DNA from: Fibrobacter sp.
Lineage (GTDB): Bacteria > Fibrobacterota > Fibrobacteria > Fibrobacterales > Fibrobacteraceae
NCBI GenBank assembly: GCA_024398955.1
Contig: JAKSIG010000012.1
Span: 1 to 64,000 of the forward strand
DNA length: 64,000 bases
Direction: 5' to 3'
Positions within the stretch are counted from its first letter, which is position 1. Every line of letters starts with the position of its first letter. The position numbers and the translations under genes were made by a program. Shown here in pieces: positions 33,618-41,823 of the stretch. The notes under the pieces are model-generated. The model was not told where the DNA came from. It searched no databases and was given only the letters and a program-made list of their open reading frames with translations.

Positions 33618-34835
33618 TTAATCCTTAAAACGAATTTTCACAAGTTCATTCATTCTCGCAGTCTTATCCGTCATTTCTTCTACAGACTCAAACTGCATAA
33701 ATACAATACCGGCCTTGTAAAGCAAGGGATCATCCACTATTTCACCTTTCTTGAACCACAGGAATTTTTCAACGATATTATTCTGGATTTCGGGCACAAA
33801 CTCAACGTCATCCACAACGCCCCTACGATTCGTCATAACGCAATGCCGAAGGAACGGTTTTACTCGCCTGGATTCTTCGCTTCGCTCAGAATGACGCTCT
33901 GTTCCCATTCCACATTCTGCAGCAATCAACATCTTAGGGTAATCAACACCAGTGGCATACTTCACAAACTTGATGTAAAGGTCTCCCGGAGGGCGACGAC
34001 AGATTTCAATAATAACAGGAACTCCGTCATCTCGCTCAATGTATTGTATATGGAGAATGCCATCAACAAGTTTTAACTCCGAGGCAATTCTTTCGCTATA
34101 TTCTTTTAACAAATCAAGTCCGCGTTGACTTGTTGTACTTGGAGTATTAGCCCCACTGACCAGATATCTATTCAAATAGTACTGTTCATTATCTGCAAAA
34201 TAGAACGCAACTTTTCCATCAATCAAAAAACAACTAAAGCCATGGTTAGAACCAGTCACAAACTCTTCTACTACCACATGGTCTTCACGGGTGCGAGTTG
34301 CGGCATCCACATAAGCAGCCACAGCATCCACCGCATTGTCTGCACGATGAACCCCCTTACCGCCAGTAAGGTCCACCGGTTTCACGATAATCGGATAGCG
34401 AAGAATCCCCTGTTCTAAAAGGTCCTTAAATTCGAGCAAGCAATCCTGCCCTTTTGCGCGCACAGATATCGCCCTTGGCGTTGGGATTCCCAATTTTTCG
34501 GCCAAAGCCCGATATTTATCCTTATGATGAACCTGCAGGCTGGTTTCATAGCAGTCGTGCCCAGGCAGGCCCAACTTTTCGCACACATACGCCGTACTTA
34601 ACAGGGCAAAGTCATTACATCCCGAGCACACGGCATTCACTTTCTCAGCCTTCGCCAACTCAAGCATCGCCTGCTTATCGCTAAAATCGGCGAAAACATT
34701 CTTATCGGCATAAGCATGGCCTAGGCCACTACGGGCATTTCCCGTGGTAATTACAAAGTACCCCAGGGACTGTGCCGCCTGAATCAGCGGAATTTCGGCA
34801 TGACTGCCGCCCAAAAGTAAAAGACGTTTAGACAT
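33618..34835 (-). CDS. ATP-grasp ligase, disrupted by an in-frame repeat insertion
   Basis: 405 residues. The N-terminal preATP-grasp domain has LLLLGGSHAEIPLIQAAQSL. The ATP-grasp core has IIVKPVDLTGGKGVHRADN, VVVEEFVTGSNHGFSCFLI and VPVIIEICRRPPGD (metal-binding Glu and basic loop). These enzymes join a carboxylate to an amine or similar nucleophile, so this could amidate a sugar acid or make a precursor, but the substrate is unknown. Between about residues 312 and 338 the text HSERSEESRRVKPFLRHCVM is derived from a small palindromic repeat in the DNA. The frame stays open. Whether the enzyme tolerates the insert is not known. Confidence 0.88.
   Translation of the reverse strand: MSKRLLLLGGSHAEIPLIQAAQSLGYFVITTGNARSGLGHAYADKNVFADFSDKQAMLELAKAEKVNAVCSGCNDFALLSTAYVCEKLGLPGHDCYETSLQVHHKDKYRALAEKLGIPTPRAISVRAKGQDCLLEFKDLLEQGILRYPIIVKPVDLTGGKGVHRADNAVDAVAAYVDAATRTREDHVVVEEFVTGSNHGFSCFLIDGKVAFYFADNEQYYLNRYLVSGANTPSTTSQRGLDLLKEYSERIASELKLVDGILHIQYIERDDGVPVIIEICRRPPGDLYIKFVKYATGVDYPKMLIAAECGMGTERHSERSEESRRVKPFLRHCVMTNRRGVVDDVEFVPEIQNNIVEKFLWFKKGEIVDDPLLYKAGIVFMQFESVEEMTDKTARMNELVKIRFKD
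33826..33900. repeat. REP/MITE-like palindromic repeat inserted in frame
   Basis: On the minus strand the element begins CGTCATTCTGAGCGAAGCGA and continues through AGAATCCAGG to a terminal TATGACGA. Its ends share CGTCAT as short inverted repeats. The start is the widely seen intergenic repeat that encodes HSERSEESR when read in this frame. It inserts about 25 codons into the ATP-grasp gene. Confidence 0.75.
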
Positions 34836-34851
34836 AATCAGTTCAAATGTA
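34836..34851 (-). promoter_or_regulatory. TACATT box 10 nt before the 34835 start
   Basis: On the minus strand TACATT (34846-34851) is followed by 10 nt and the ATG, without a Shine-Dalgarno sequence. It is divergent from the 34897 gene, whose TATATT box is 33 bp away. Confidence 0.5.
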
Positions 34852-34883
34852 AATTAAAATTCAACAAATCATCTAATCTTTTT

Positions 34884-34896
34884 TATATTCACATAC
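34884..34896 (+). promoter_or_regulatory. TATATT box 7 nt before the 34897 start
   Basis: TTTTTTATATTCACATAC precedes the ATG with no Shine-Dalgarno sequence. Confidence 0.5.
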
Positions 34897-35895
34897 ATGA
34901 ATTCGCAAGACAACAACACCTTGATTTCATTCGTCATCCCCTGCTACCGTAGCCAGGGAACAATCGAGACCGTAATCAATGAAATTAGGGAAACGATTAA
35001 TCAAAAAAACGCCACTGAACGTCCTTCGGAGCAAAGTTCCGAAGGAACTGCCGCAAAGATTCCTGCCCGTGTATTCTCTTACGAAATTATCCTCGTAAAC
35101 GACAGCAGTCCCGACGATGTGTGGAGTGTGATTAAGCGTCTTGCCGCAGAAGACCATAACATCAAGGGCATTTGCCTTGCAAAGAATTTTGGCCAGCATT
35201 GCGCGCTTATGGCAGGTTATGCCCAAGCTACCGGCGATTATGTGGTCAGCCTTGATGATGACGGTCAAACACCCGCCAGCGAAACATTTAAACTTGTAGA
35301 TGAACTGGAAAAAGGTTATGACGTTGTTTATGGCTACTACGAACATGCCAAGCAGCACCTTTTCCGTCGATTTGGCAGCTGGACCAACAAGAAAATGGCA
35401 GAAGCCATCATTGGCCAGCCAAAGACCCTAAAGACAACAAGTTTCTTCATCATGAAGAAATTCATCGTTGAAGAGATTGTAAAATACCCACACCCCTTCG
35501 CCTATATTAGCGGTCTTGTTTTTAGAGCAACCAAAAATTTAGGAAATGTAGAAGTCGGGCACCGTCTGCGTTTAGAAGGTGAATCCGGATACACGATTGC
35601 GGGTCTAATCCGCCTTTGGATCAATGGTTTTACCGCATTCTCTGTAAAGCCGCTGCGAGCTGCTACATTCATCGGTTTCTTATGCGCCATTATAGGCCTT
35701 ATTGCAGGTGGATTTGTGGTCTATGAAAAGCTAATGAATCCAGCCGTTCCTTTAGGCTACACAAGCCTCTTAGCAAGCCTGCTATTTATCGGCGGTATGA
35801 TTATGCTCCTGCTAGGTCTTATCGGAGAATATGTAGGAAGAATCTACATCAGTATAAACCATTCCCCGCAATATGTCATTCGAGAAAAGGTATAA
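34897..35895 (+). CDS. GtrB/DPM1-type glycosyltransferase with C-terminal membrane helices
   Basis: 332 residues. Transfers a sugar from a nucleotide to polyprenyl phosphate. SFVIPCYRSQGTIETVINEI, LVNDSSPDD, NFGQHCALMAGYAQATGDY and SLDDDGQTPA are the GtrB/ArnC/DPM motifs. Two transmembrane helices (ATFIGFLCAIIGLIAGGFVV; LFIGGMIMLLLGLIGEYVGR) follow at about 265-325. The loop between the first strand pair is about 20 residues longer than usual (NATERPSEQSSEGTAAKIPA) because of a palindromic insertion at 35021-35048. It pairs with the membrane proteins at 35902 and 37581 as a GtrB-GtrC-type decoration unit. Confidence 0.92.
   Translation: MNSQDNNTLISFVIPCYRSQGTIETVINEIRETINQKNATERPSEQSSEGTAAKIPARVFSYEIILVNDSSPDDVWSVIKRLAAEDHNIKGICLAKNFGQHCALMAGYAQATGDYVVSLDDDGQTPASETFKLVDELEKGYDVVYGYYEHAKQHLFRRFGSWTNKKMAEAIIGQPKTLKTTSFFIMKKFIVEEIVKYPHPFAYISGLVFRATKNLGNVEVGHRLRLEGESGYTIAGLIRLWINGFTAFSVKPLRAATFIGFLCAIIGLIAGGFVVYEKLMNPAVPLGYTSLLASLLFIGGMIMLLLGLIGEYVGRIYISINHSPQYVIREKV
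35021..35048. repeat. Palindromic insertion inside the GtrB-like gene
   Basis: GTCCTTCGGA, spacer, then TTCCGAAGGAAC form an imperfect 28-bp palindrome in frame, translating to RPSEQSSEGTA. A related GCCGAAGGAACGG string occurs in the ATP-grasp insert (33845-33857), suggesting a common repeat family. Confidence 0.55.
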
Positions 35896-35901
35896 CAAGG
35901 C

Positions 35902-37581
35902 ATGAAGCAACTTCTAAAAAGCGACCTTGCCATAGCTCTTGCCATCAACATTTTCTTTTTAGTCCTCTGCATTATATTTGGAGAACTTCGTTTTGGAGTC
36001 ATGGATGATTACTTCATGGCGGCAATCCTTAGCGGAGCTCACGGCACAGATTACAATGTACACATGTACTTTGTGAACGCCCTATATGGTTATGCATTAC
36101 TTCCCCTGTACCATCTATTTCCCAAAATTGGATGGTATTATATTGGCGAAATGTTTAGTGTATTCCTATCATTTTCTGTAATCACTTATATACTACTGCA
36201 GAAAACCGGAAAACAATGGGGAACGATTCTATCCACTATTTTAATCGCATTTTTCGCTTCTGACTTTTACCTGGCCGTACAATTTACACAGTGTGCAGCA
36301 ATTCTTTCTGCAGCAGGTTTTCTAGCATTCATCTGGGGCATTACCGAAAAAAGAAGCGGGATCGTAGCATTAGGCTGCTTCATGGTTCTATGGGGATCCA
36401 TATTGCGTTGGCCAGCTTTCTTTATGGGACTACCATTCCTTGGAGTTGCCGCCTTAATCCAATACAAGGACTGCATCACAAATTACAAACGAATTCTCAT
36501 TTTTGGATTAATAACATCAGCTGCAATTTATGGTGCAAAAGTTTTTGACCAATCCCTTTACAACACCCCAGAATATAAACCCTACAAAGAAATCCAGGGA
36601 CCGAGAGCCGCGCTAGGCGACGGTCATGATTATGATGTAAATGCTGTTATCGCCGACCTGAAAATGGACGGTAAATCTGTTGAAGATTACGCCATGCTTA
36701 CCCAATGGAAATTCTATGATACCGAAGTGTTCTGCGCAGACAGCATGAGGATGTTTGCCAACTATACTTACAGGCATAAAAACAAATTTCCTGCCAATGA
36801 AATTCCTTCAAAACTATTGGCTTTGCTATCCAGCTCTGCAGGGCATTACCTCTGTTGGATATTCTTTGTTTTCGGAATCATTATCTTAGCGACCAATCCC
36901 AAGCGTGGGCTTTACCCCTGGGCGGCCCTCGCTGTAACTCTAGCAATGCTCGGATACTTATTAAGCATCAACCGAGTTGTTACCCGTGTTGAAAATGGTT
37001 TCTGGATTTACGCATCCTTGTTGGCAATTCCACAATTCAGCAACTTACCAAAATTCAATCGTCAAAAAATTGCAACTATACTAATTCTCGCAATTGTTGC
37101 AGTTGGTTCTGCTTATAACATCAGTCAAATTCCACCTCAAGTAAAAAAACAGGATGCATACAACCAGGCTTTCAAATTTGTCGACGAGTATCCCGATACA
37201 ATGTTCATTATGTCTATGCCCCAATATGCAGAGTTCGCTAGACACAAGTTGCCCCCATATTTAGCAGAACCCATTGGTGGATTTAGACGCACCATCAGTT
37301 TCGGTTTTTGGACGCCCTACCTCCCCGACATTACCGAAGCATTAAAAGAATTCGGCATCACCAATCCACTCAAGGAAATTATCAACGACAATGTCATCGT
37401 CGTCGGAGACAAAAGCCTAGATGAATTCTTGCAACGCCATTATTACGACAGCGTAAAAGTCGAAAACATACAATCCTTCGACAACATCCATTTTTACAAA
37501 TATTCCGTTATCGACATGGATAAAAATATAGATGCCTCGATGGAAGACACTGCAATTATAGACTCCGTGGAGGCTCAGTAA
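35902..37581 (+). CDS. Polytopic membrane glycosyltransferase, GT-C type candidate
   Basis: 559 residues with about ten hydrophobic segments from residue 8 to 405, and a soluble C-terminal region (about 420-559). An early periplasmic loop carries FGVMDDYFMAAILSG with the acidic pair typical of GT-C enzymes. It starts 6 nt after the GtrB-like gene and, by position and topology, is the GtrC-like transferase that would use the polyprenyl-linked sugar made by that protein. No close family is recognised, so the acceptor is not predicted. Confidence 0.72.
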   Translation: MKQLLKSDLAIALAINIFFLVLCIIFGELRFGVMDDYFMAAILSGAHGTDYNVHMYFVNALYGYALLPLYHLFPKIGWYYIGEMFSVFLSFSVITYILLQKTGKQWGTILSTILIAFFASDFYLAVQFTQCAAILSAAGFLAFIWGITEKRSGIVALGCFMVLWGSILRWPAFFMGLPFLGVAALIQYKDCITNYKRILIFGLITSAAIYGAKVFDQSLYNTPEYKPYKEIQGPRAALGDGHDYDVNAVIADLKMDGKSVEDYAMLTQWKFYDTEVFCADSMRMFANYTYRHKNKFPANEIPSKLLALLSSSAGHYLCWIFFVFGIIILATNPKRGLYPWAALAVTLAMLGYLLSINRVVTRVENGFWIYASLLAIPQFSNLPKFNRQKIATILILAIVAVGSAYNISQIPPQVKKQDAYNQAFKFVDEYPDTMFIMSMPQYAEFARHKLPPYLAEPIGGFRRTISFGFWTPYLPDITEALKEFGITNPLKEIINDNVIVVGDKSLDEFLQRHYYDSVKVENIQSFDNIHFYKYSVIDMDKNIDASMEDTAIIDSVEAQ

Positions 37582-38033
37582 TGAAAAGCATTCTGTTCGT
37601 CATTGTCGCCTCGGCCCTGATTTCAATCGTACCATTTTTGATAACTTTTGATCCAGAATGCGTACCCTTCCGCGGCATCATGATTTATAGCATTTTTGCA
37701 ATACTTATGTTGTTCACAAACATCAAGGAACGCCTGCAAAATAAAAAGAAAAAGGCAATCGCATTCGCAATCACCTACATTCTTGTCGCAACGATTTCTT
37801 GCATTGATTCCCAAGCTATATACACATTATTGAAAATTGACTCCATTCTATATGACTTGATTCCCTTCGTAACAACAGCCATCGGGCTTTTAATTTTAAA
37901 GGACGCAAAGGCAATCCCGATCAGGCACATCAATCTTGCCCTGTTCAGTACTTTATTTCTGCACCTTGCAATGTCCAACACAGACATCGCTCAGCCCATA
38001 CTGACATTTACGTTAATTGGGCTGATTCATTAA
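37581..38033 (+). CDS. Small membrane protein in the gtrB-like operon
   Basis: 150 residues with four hydrophobic segments (ILFVIVASALISIVPFLITF; IMIYSIFAILMLFTNI; AIAFAITYILVATISCI; LIPFVTTAIGLLIL). It overlaps the preceding stop by 1 nt (TAATG), so the two are coupled. GtrA-type flippases are small four-helix proteins in the same operon slot, but its motifs are not clearly GtrA. Role inferred only from position. Confidence 0.65.
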   Translation: MKSILFVIVASALISIVPFLITFDPECVPFRGIMIYSIFAILMLFTNIKERLQNKKKKAIAFAITYILVATISCIDSQAIYTLLKIDSILYDLIPFVTTAIGLLILKDAKAIPIRHINLALFSTLFLHLAMSNTDIAQPILTFTLIGLIH

Positions 38034-38059
38034 GCTAATCCCATAGCAAGTCTAGAATA

Positions 38060-38479
38060 TCAGGTAATCGTTTTTAACAACATTTGCTTAACATCATCGT
38101 CAACAGTCGCATCAGTAAGCATCTTATCAACAAGTTCTTTCAAAGCATCATCAGAAATACATTCTGTCGTAAATCTATAAACCTCACAATCTTTGGCATA
38201 CTCAGCCTTCATTTTCTCGATATCAAACCTACGAACCTCTTGAACCAAGATATATGAGGTTTTATTAATCACAACATTATTTTCACTTGGTTCTATTTTG
38301 ACAAAAAGATTTCCAGGGGTATTCTCATGCCAACTTTGCGATGTCACAAAAGACGCAACTATGACACATTCACCCATCTTTCCAAGATACACAAATGGAT
38401 GACATTCGTCAACTCTGCACCCGTGTTTATACCTAAACACAGAACCTGGCTTTTCAGGCGACCTAAAAGGGAAAATCAT
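38060..38479 (-). CDS. Candidate toxin partner of a Panacea-domain protein
   Basis: 139 residues, no recognised family. The N-terminal two-thirds look beta-rich (GSVFRYKHGCRVDECHPFVY, GECVIVASFVTSQSWHEN, NNVVINKTSYILVQEVRRFD), a pattern that could be an SH3-like barrel of the PemK/MazF kind. The last 45 residues are helical (DDALKELVDKMLTDATVDDD). Its ATG overlaps the upstream stop as TAATG. Panacea domains are known to pair with many unrelated toxins, so the neighbour suggests this is the toxin. Confidence 0.55.
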   Translation of the reverse strand: MIFPFRSPEKPGSVFRYKHGCRVDECHPFVYLGKMGECVIVASFVTSQSWHENTPGNLFVKIEPSENNVVINKTSYILVQEVRRFDIEKMKAEYAKDCEVYRFTTECISDDALKELVDKMLTDATVDDDVKQMLLKTIT

Positions 38480-39051
38480 TACAGACTACAAATGTGCAAG
38501 CGGTAGGATGCTTCAGATTCCGCTGTAGGGCAATCCATCATGCTACTATACTTAATCTGTCCACCAGAACAAACCTCTTTGTACTCTCCCAAAGAATGAG
38601 TATAGTCAACAATCTGTTGTTCATTCAAACGACCAAATTCATCTAGGACATGATCTATTGCCATTCTATCGCTGCTAGATAAGCGACCTTCATACGGACA
38701 ATCATTCGCGCCATTTGAAATAGAATCTTCCACAACAACAAAAAAATCACGGATCCGTTTCAAGTCAGCAGGACTTTCAACAGCACCAATTTTTACAGCC
38801 TGCTTAACATATCTATTTTTGTTTTCCAACACAGCTAATGTAACTGAGGGAACCGGGCCATAAGGCGCTGCAAAATAACGATCTCCAGAAATAAGCCTAC
38901 CATATTGATTCAAGTGCCACTTGTCTGCAAGATAAAGCAATTTCATCAATTTTTTTACGCTCACTTCACCTAAAGCCACCATAAAACGATGCATCATTGC
39001 CATCGTTTTTTCCGTATCGAATCTAAAAACAGGAATAGCACTAGATTTCAT
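38479..39051 (-). CDS. Panacea-domain (SocA-like, DUF4065) antitoxin-type protein
   Basis: 190 residues. KKLMKLLYLADKWHLNQYGR (about 35-54), ISGDRYFAAPYGPVPSVTLA and AIDHVLDEFGRLNEQQIVDY are the conserved blocks of the Panacea/SocA family, which serves as antitoxin in many two-gene modules and as a proteolytic adaptor in SocA. AGAAGGACTT before the ATG is a ribosome binding site. It is the first gene of a two-gene minus-strand unit ending at 38060. It is located between polysaccharide genes, a typical accessory slot. Confidence 0.82.
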   Translation of the reverse strand: MKSSAIPVFRFDTEKTMAMMHRFMVALGEVSVKKLMKLLYLADKWHLNQYGRLISGDRYFAAPYGPVPSVTLAVLENKNRYVKQAVKIGAVESPADLKRIRDFFVVVEDSISNGANDCPYEGRLSSSDRMAIDHVLDEFGRLNEQQIVDYTHSLGEYKEVCSGGQIKYSSMMDCPTAESEASYRLHICSL

Positions 39052-39209
39052 AAGTCCTTCTAATATAGTTTTTTTTCAAGCGAAATATACCCCATATCAA
39101 CTTAAACGTCAATAGTCAGAGCCACTCACGCACCACTTTGCAAACTACAGGCGACACCAAATCACAACTAGTCAACAAATTTTTTGAACAGGGAATTAGA
39201 CTATGGTAA

Positions 39210-39229
39210 AGCCGACTCAGTTTTCGGCT
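39210..39229 (-). terminator. Weak terminator hairpin after the acyltransferase gene
   Basis: AGCCGA and TCGGCT form a 6-bp stem with an 8-nt loop just past the 39232 stop. The T-run is short (TTTACC). Confidence 0.4.
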
Positions 39230-39231
39230 GC

Positions 39232-40302
39232 CTAAAATCTAAGTTTCCCTAGCAAGAAAGTCTGAAAATTATAGAATTTTGCCTTTTCCTTCAAAAATTC
39301 CAGCACAACGGACAAAGCCAAGTTTATCCCAAACTGAACTGCAAAAATTACCAGCGGATATTTAAAACTATATATAAAGGTTGAAAAGAAATAAGCGCCC
39401 ACAAAGGTATGCAGCAAATACATATTCATAGAGTGTTTTCCAACAAACGTCAAGAATTTCATTTTCAAATCAAACATTCTACACAAAGAAACTACAAACA
39501 ACGCCAAGAACATTGATAAAAACGGATCTACCGTCACACCAAAGAACCCCGGAATCAGTACCTTGTTTCTACATATGCACAGTAGGCAAAACAACGCACC
39601 AGAGAGAGCTACTACAACCCAAGAATTCAAATGATTCAAAATTTTATTGGCATACTCTTTATTTCGAGCAAGGAATATTCCCAGAAAGAAAATCACCATG
39701 TAGGTGGATAATGGAGCATAAAATTTATTTACCCAAGAAAAGATTTCCGTAGGCCAACAATACAAAAAAATCAACATACACACACCAACCAATCCTCGAC
39801 CCGCTAAGAACAAAAGAGGAAACAACAAGTACAAATAGATGATGAGTTCATTGAACCACCAGGTTGCGTTATACGAAGTCACCCCATGTAAGCCCCAAAA
39901 ATCATTAAAAAGATGTAAGACCACATTCACATCAGTTCCATAGGCCATTGACAAAGTTCTTCCAAAAAGGAACACCCCAAAAAGAATGGAAAGGATAAAT
40001 ACAACCCAATAGTTGAGATAGAATTTAATCAGGCGTTTTGCTAAAAATTTTAGAAAGGCCACTCCCTTCACTGAAGGAACTGAACAAAATTTTTTTTCGA
40101 ATTGAGTTGCAAGACCATAACCCGACAAAAACACAAAAACAGCAACACAGGCCTTACAAATCAAAGCCACTCTAAAGGCAGTTTCACTATAATCCCTGTA
40201 CTCCAAAAATAAATGATGTACAAGCATTGCACAAATGGCAATACCCTTTAGAACATTGGATTCATTTAGAGAAATACGATAGTCAATGAGAGTATTAGGC
40301 AT
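39232..40302 (-). CDS. Acyltransferase 3 family membrane protein
   Basis: 356 residues with about ten transmembrane helices. LKGIAICAMLVHHLFLEYRD carries the catalytic-type His of AT3 enzymes, and FVFLSGYGLATQF and FLTFVGKHSMNMYLLHTFVG are family signatures. These enzymes O-acetylate or otherwise acylate surface sugars. It begins 2 nt after the stop of the sulfatase-fold gene, so the two are co-transcribed tailoring enzymes of the polysaccharide. Confidence 0.9.
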   Translation of the reverse strand: MPNTLIDYRISLNESNVLKGIAICAMLVHHLFLEYRDYSETAFRVALICKACVAVFVFLSGYGLATQFEKKFCSVPSVKGVAFLKFLAKRLIKFYLNYWVVFILSILFGVFLFGRTLSMAYGTDVNVVLHLFNDFWGLHGVTSYNATWWFNELIIYLYLLFPLLFLAGRGLVGVCMLIFLYCWPTEIFSWVNKFYAPLSTYMVIFFLGIFLARNKEYANKILNHLNSWVVVALSGALFCLLCICRNKVLIPGFFGVTVDPFLSMFLALFVVSLCRMFDLKMKFLTFVGKHSMNMYLLHTFVGAYFFSTFIYSFKYPLVIFAVQFGINLALSVVLEFLKEKAKFYNFQTFLLGKLRF

Positions 40303-40304
40303 AC

Positions 40305-41741
40305 TTAATTCAATACAATTATAGGTACCCAGCCCCAGTAAAACGATGTAATAAAGCTATTGGAAGTCAATGTTCCCATCGGACGATGATCTCCACGAAG
40401 AATAAAACGATACTCAGGGTGTTTACTCGCCAAGTTAGATATAGCTTGCAGGGTATTTCTAATTCTCACAGCATGAATACACGCAACATCATCACCAATA
40501 TCATTACAAATAGGACTATTAGGCCTTTTCTGTGTTGCATACGGAGGATGAGAATCCAACGTAGTCCAATAAATAAATTTGGGTACAGAATCTTGAAGCA
40601 GAACATCTATATAATTTGCGATGGAGGAATCGCACAAGCCTTCGAAATCTTCATTTCCCCAAAAACACTGTTCCACATTCTCTTTAGCCAATTCCTCCCT
40701 AAACTTTATATGGGCAAACCCCAACGTATCATAAGAGCTATTTCTCTCGTAAAAATTACCATCATAACCATGCAAATACCATGTATCGTAAGATTGATTT
40801 TGGTAATGTTCCATTAAGGTTTTTCCTTTTTTTAAGTTACGATTCATTCCAAAATCTTCCCATTCCGCAGCCTGCGTAAAAGACGCATTTCTTTTCCACA
40901 ACCCCTTAAATTGAACATTATTCTGATTAAAAACTTCAAATTCAATTATGTTTAGCTCAAGATTTTTCCGAACCCCCCAACTTTCAACAAGAATCATTAC
41001 CGTGGGGCACACACTATCCACTGCAATTATTTTTTCATCTCCAATTTTGAAAGTATCCAAGGCATCCTTCTGCAAATAAGTACTATGGCTAATGCGACCA
41101 GGTTGGAGTTGCTGTTTAAAAAAAGAATACACTGAAAAATCCAAGACCCTTATTTGAGGCAAATCATTCAATGCATAATGCGCCCCAAATAAGGCTATTA
41201 CTAATAAAATCATTTTTCTTGCAAGCGAAGATAAATCACGCTTCACGCATAAAAGTTCTTTAGAAAATAAAAAACAACCTGCAACCTGAACAACAGGAAC
41301 TACAATAAAAGCAACAATCCCCCACCAAAAGAACCTTGCTACCCCCCACAGTTCAGATAAGGACATAGCAAAAGCCGATTCAACAAACAAGCTCCAATCT
41401 GCAATCGAAACAAACAAAATACAACAAATAAAAAAAATAAGACTCAGCACACGATTAAAAAAAGAAAAATAAGCCACCCATAGCACAATCAGATAAAAGA
41501 GAATTGTCGCAAGAATGTAAGGAGAATCCGTGGCAAAAAGCACTACAATCAAAAACACTGAAAGTAAAATACGAAATGCAAATAATTTTTTCTGGAAAAA
41601 AACAACCAGAAGCAAAACGATATCAAAGCAAACAACCCCCGGCACCCATATAGAGTCAAAAATGGAACATGCCACCAAAGGGAGCAATGAAACGACAATT
41701 GCAGCGATTATGCACTGAATTACAGGAAATATTTTTGACAT
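40305..41741 (-). CDS. Membrane-anchored sulfatase-superfamily (phosphoglycerol/phosphoethanolamine transferase-like) protein
   Basis: 478 residues. The first 190 contain five or six transmembrane helices. The periplasmic domain has TVMILVESWGVRKNLELNII, KRNASFTQAAEWEDFG (possible Ser/Thr nucleophile), WYLHGYDGNFYERNSSYDTL, WTTLDSHPPYATQ and RFILRGDHRP (metal-binding D-H). These match the alkaline phosphatase superfamily branch that includes LtaS and phosphoethanolamine transferases. It probably decorates the surface glycan with a phospho-group taken from a phospholipid; the nucleophile is not certain. Confidence 0.82.
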   Translation of the reverse strand: MSKIFPVIQCIIAAIVVSLLPLVACSIFDSIWVPGVVCFDIVLLLVVFFQKKLFAFRILLSVFLIVVLFATDSPYILATILFYLIVLWVAYFSFFNRVLSLIFFICCILFVSIADWSLFVESAFAMSLSELWGVARFFWWGIVAFIVVPVVQVAGCFLFSKELLCVKRDLSSLARKMILLVIALFGAHYALNDLPQIRVLDFSVYSFFKQQLQPGRISHSTYLQKDALDTFKIGDEKIIAVDSVCPTVMILVESWGVRKNLELNIIEFEVFNQNNVQFKGLWKRNASFTQAAEWEDFGMNRNLKKGKTLMEHYQNQSYDTWYLHGYDGNFYERNSSYDTLGFAHIKFREELAKENVEQCFWGNEDFEGLCDSSIANYIDVLLQDSVPKFIYWTTLDSHPPYATQKRPNSPICNDIGDDVACIHAVRIRNTLQAISNLASKHPEYRFILRGDHRPMGTLTSNSFITSFYWGWVPIIVLN

Positions 41742-41765
41742 TCACTTCGACCTATTTCAAAACAA

Positions 41766-41801
41766 ATAAAAAAAGGGAAACGTCCATCGACATTTCCCTT
41801 T
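41766..41801 (-). terminator. Terminator after the type IV pilin gene
   Basis: AAAGGGAAA (41772-41780) and TTTCCCTTT (41793-41801) form the stem. On the minus strand it is followed by a T-rich run (TTTTATT). Confidence 0.85.
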
Positions 41802-41823
41802 AGAACTCGTCATTCAGAGCAAA

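Noticed and set aside
33826-33900. HSERSEESR as a protein domain
   Set aside because: The string comes from a DNA palindromic repeat found as intergenic repeats in many genomes, so it is an insertion and not a domain.
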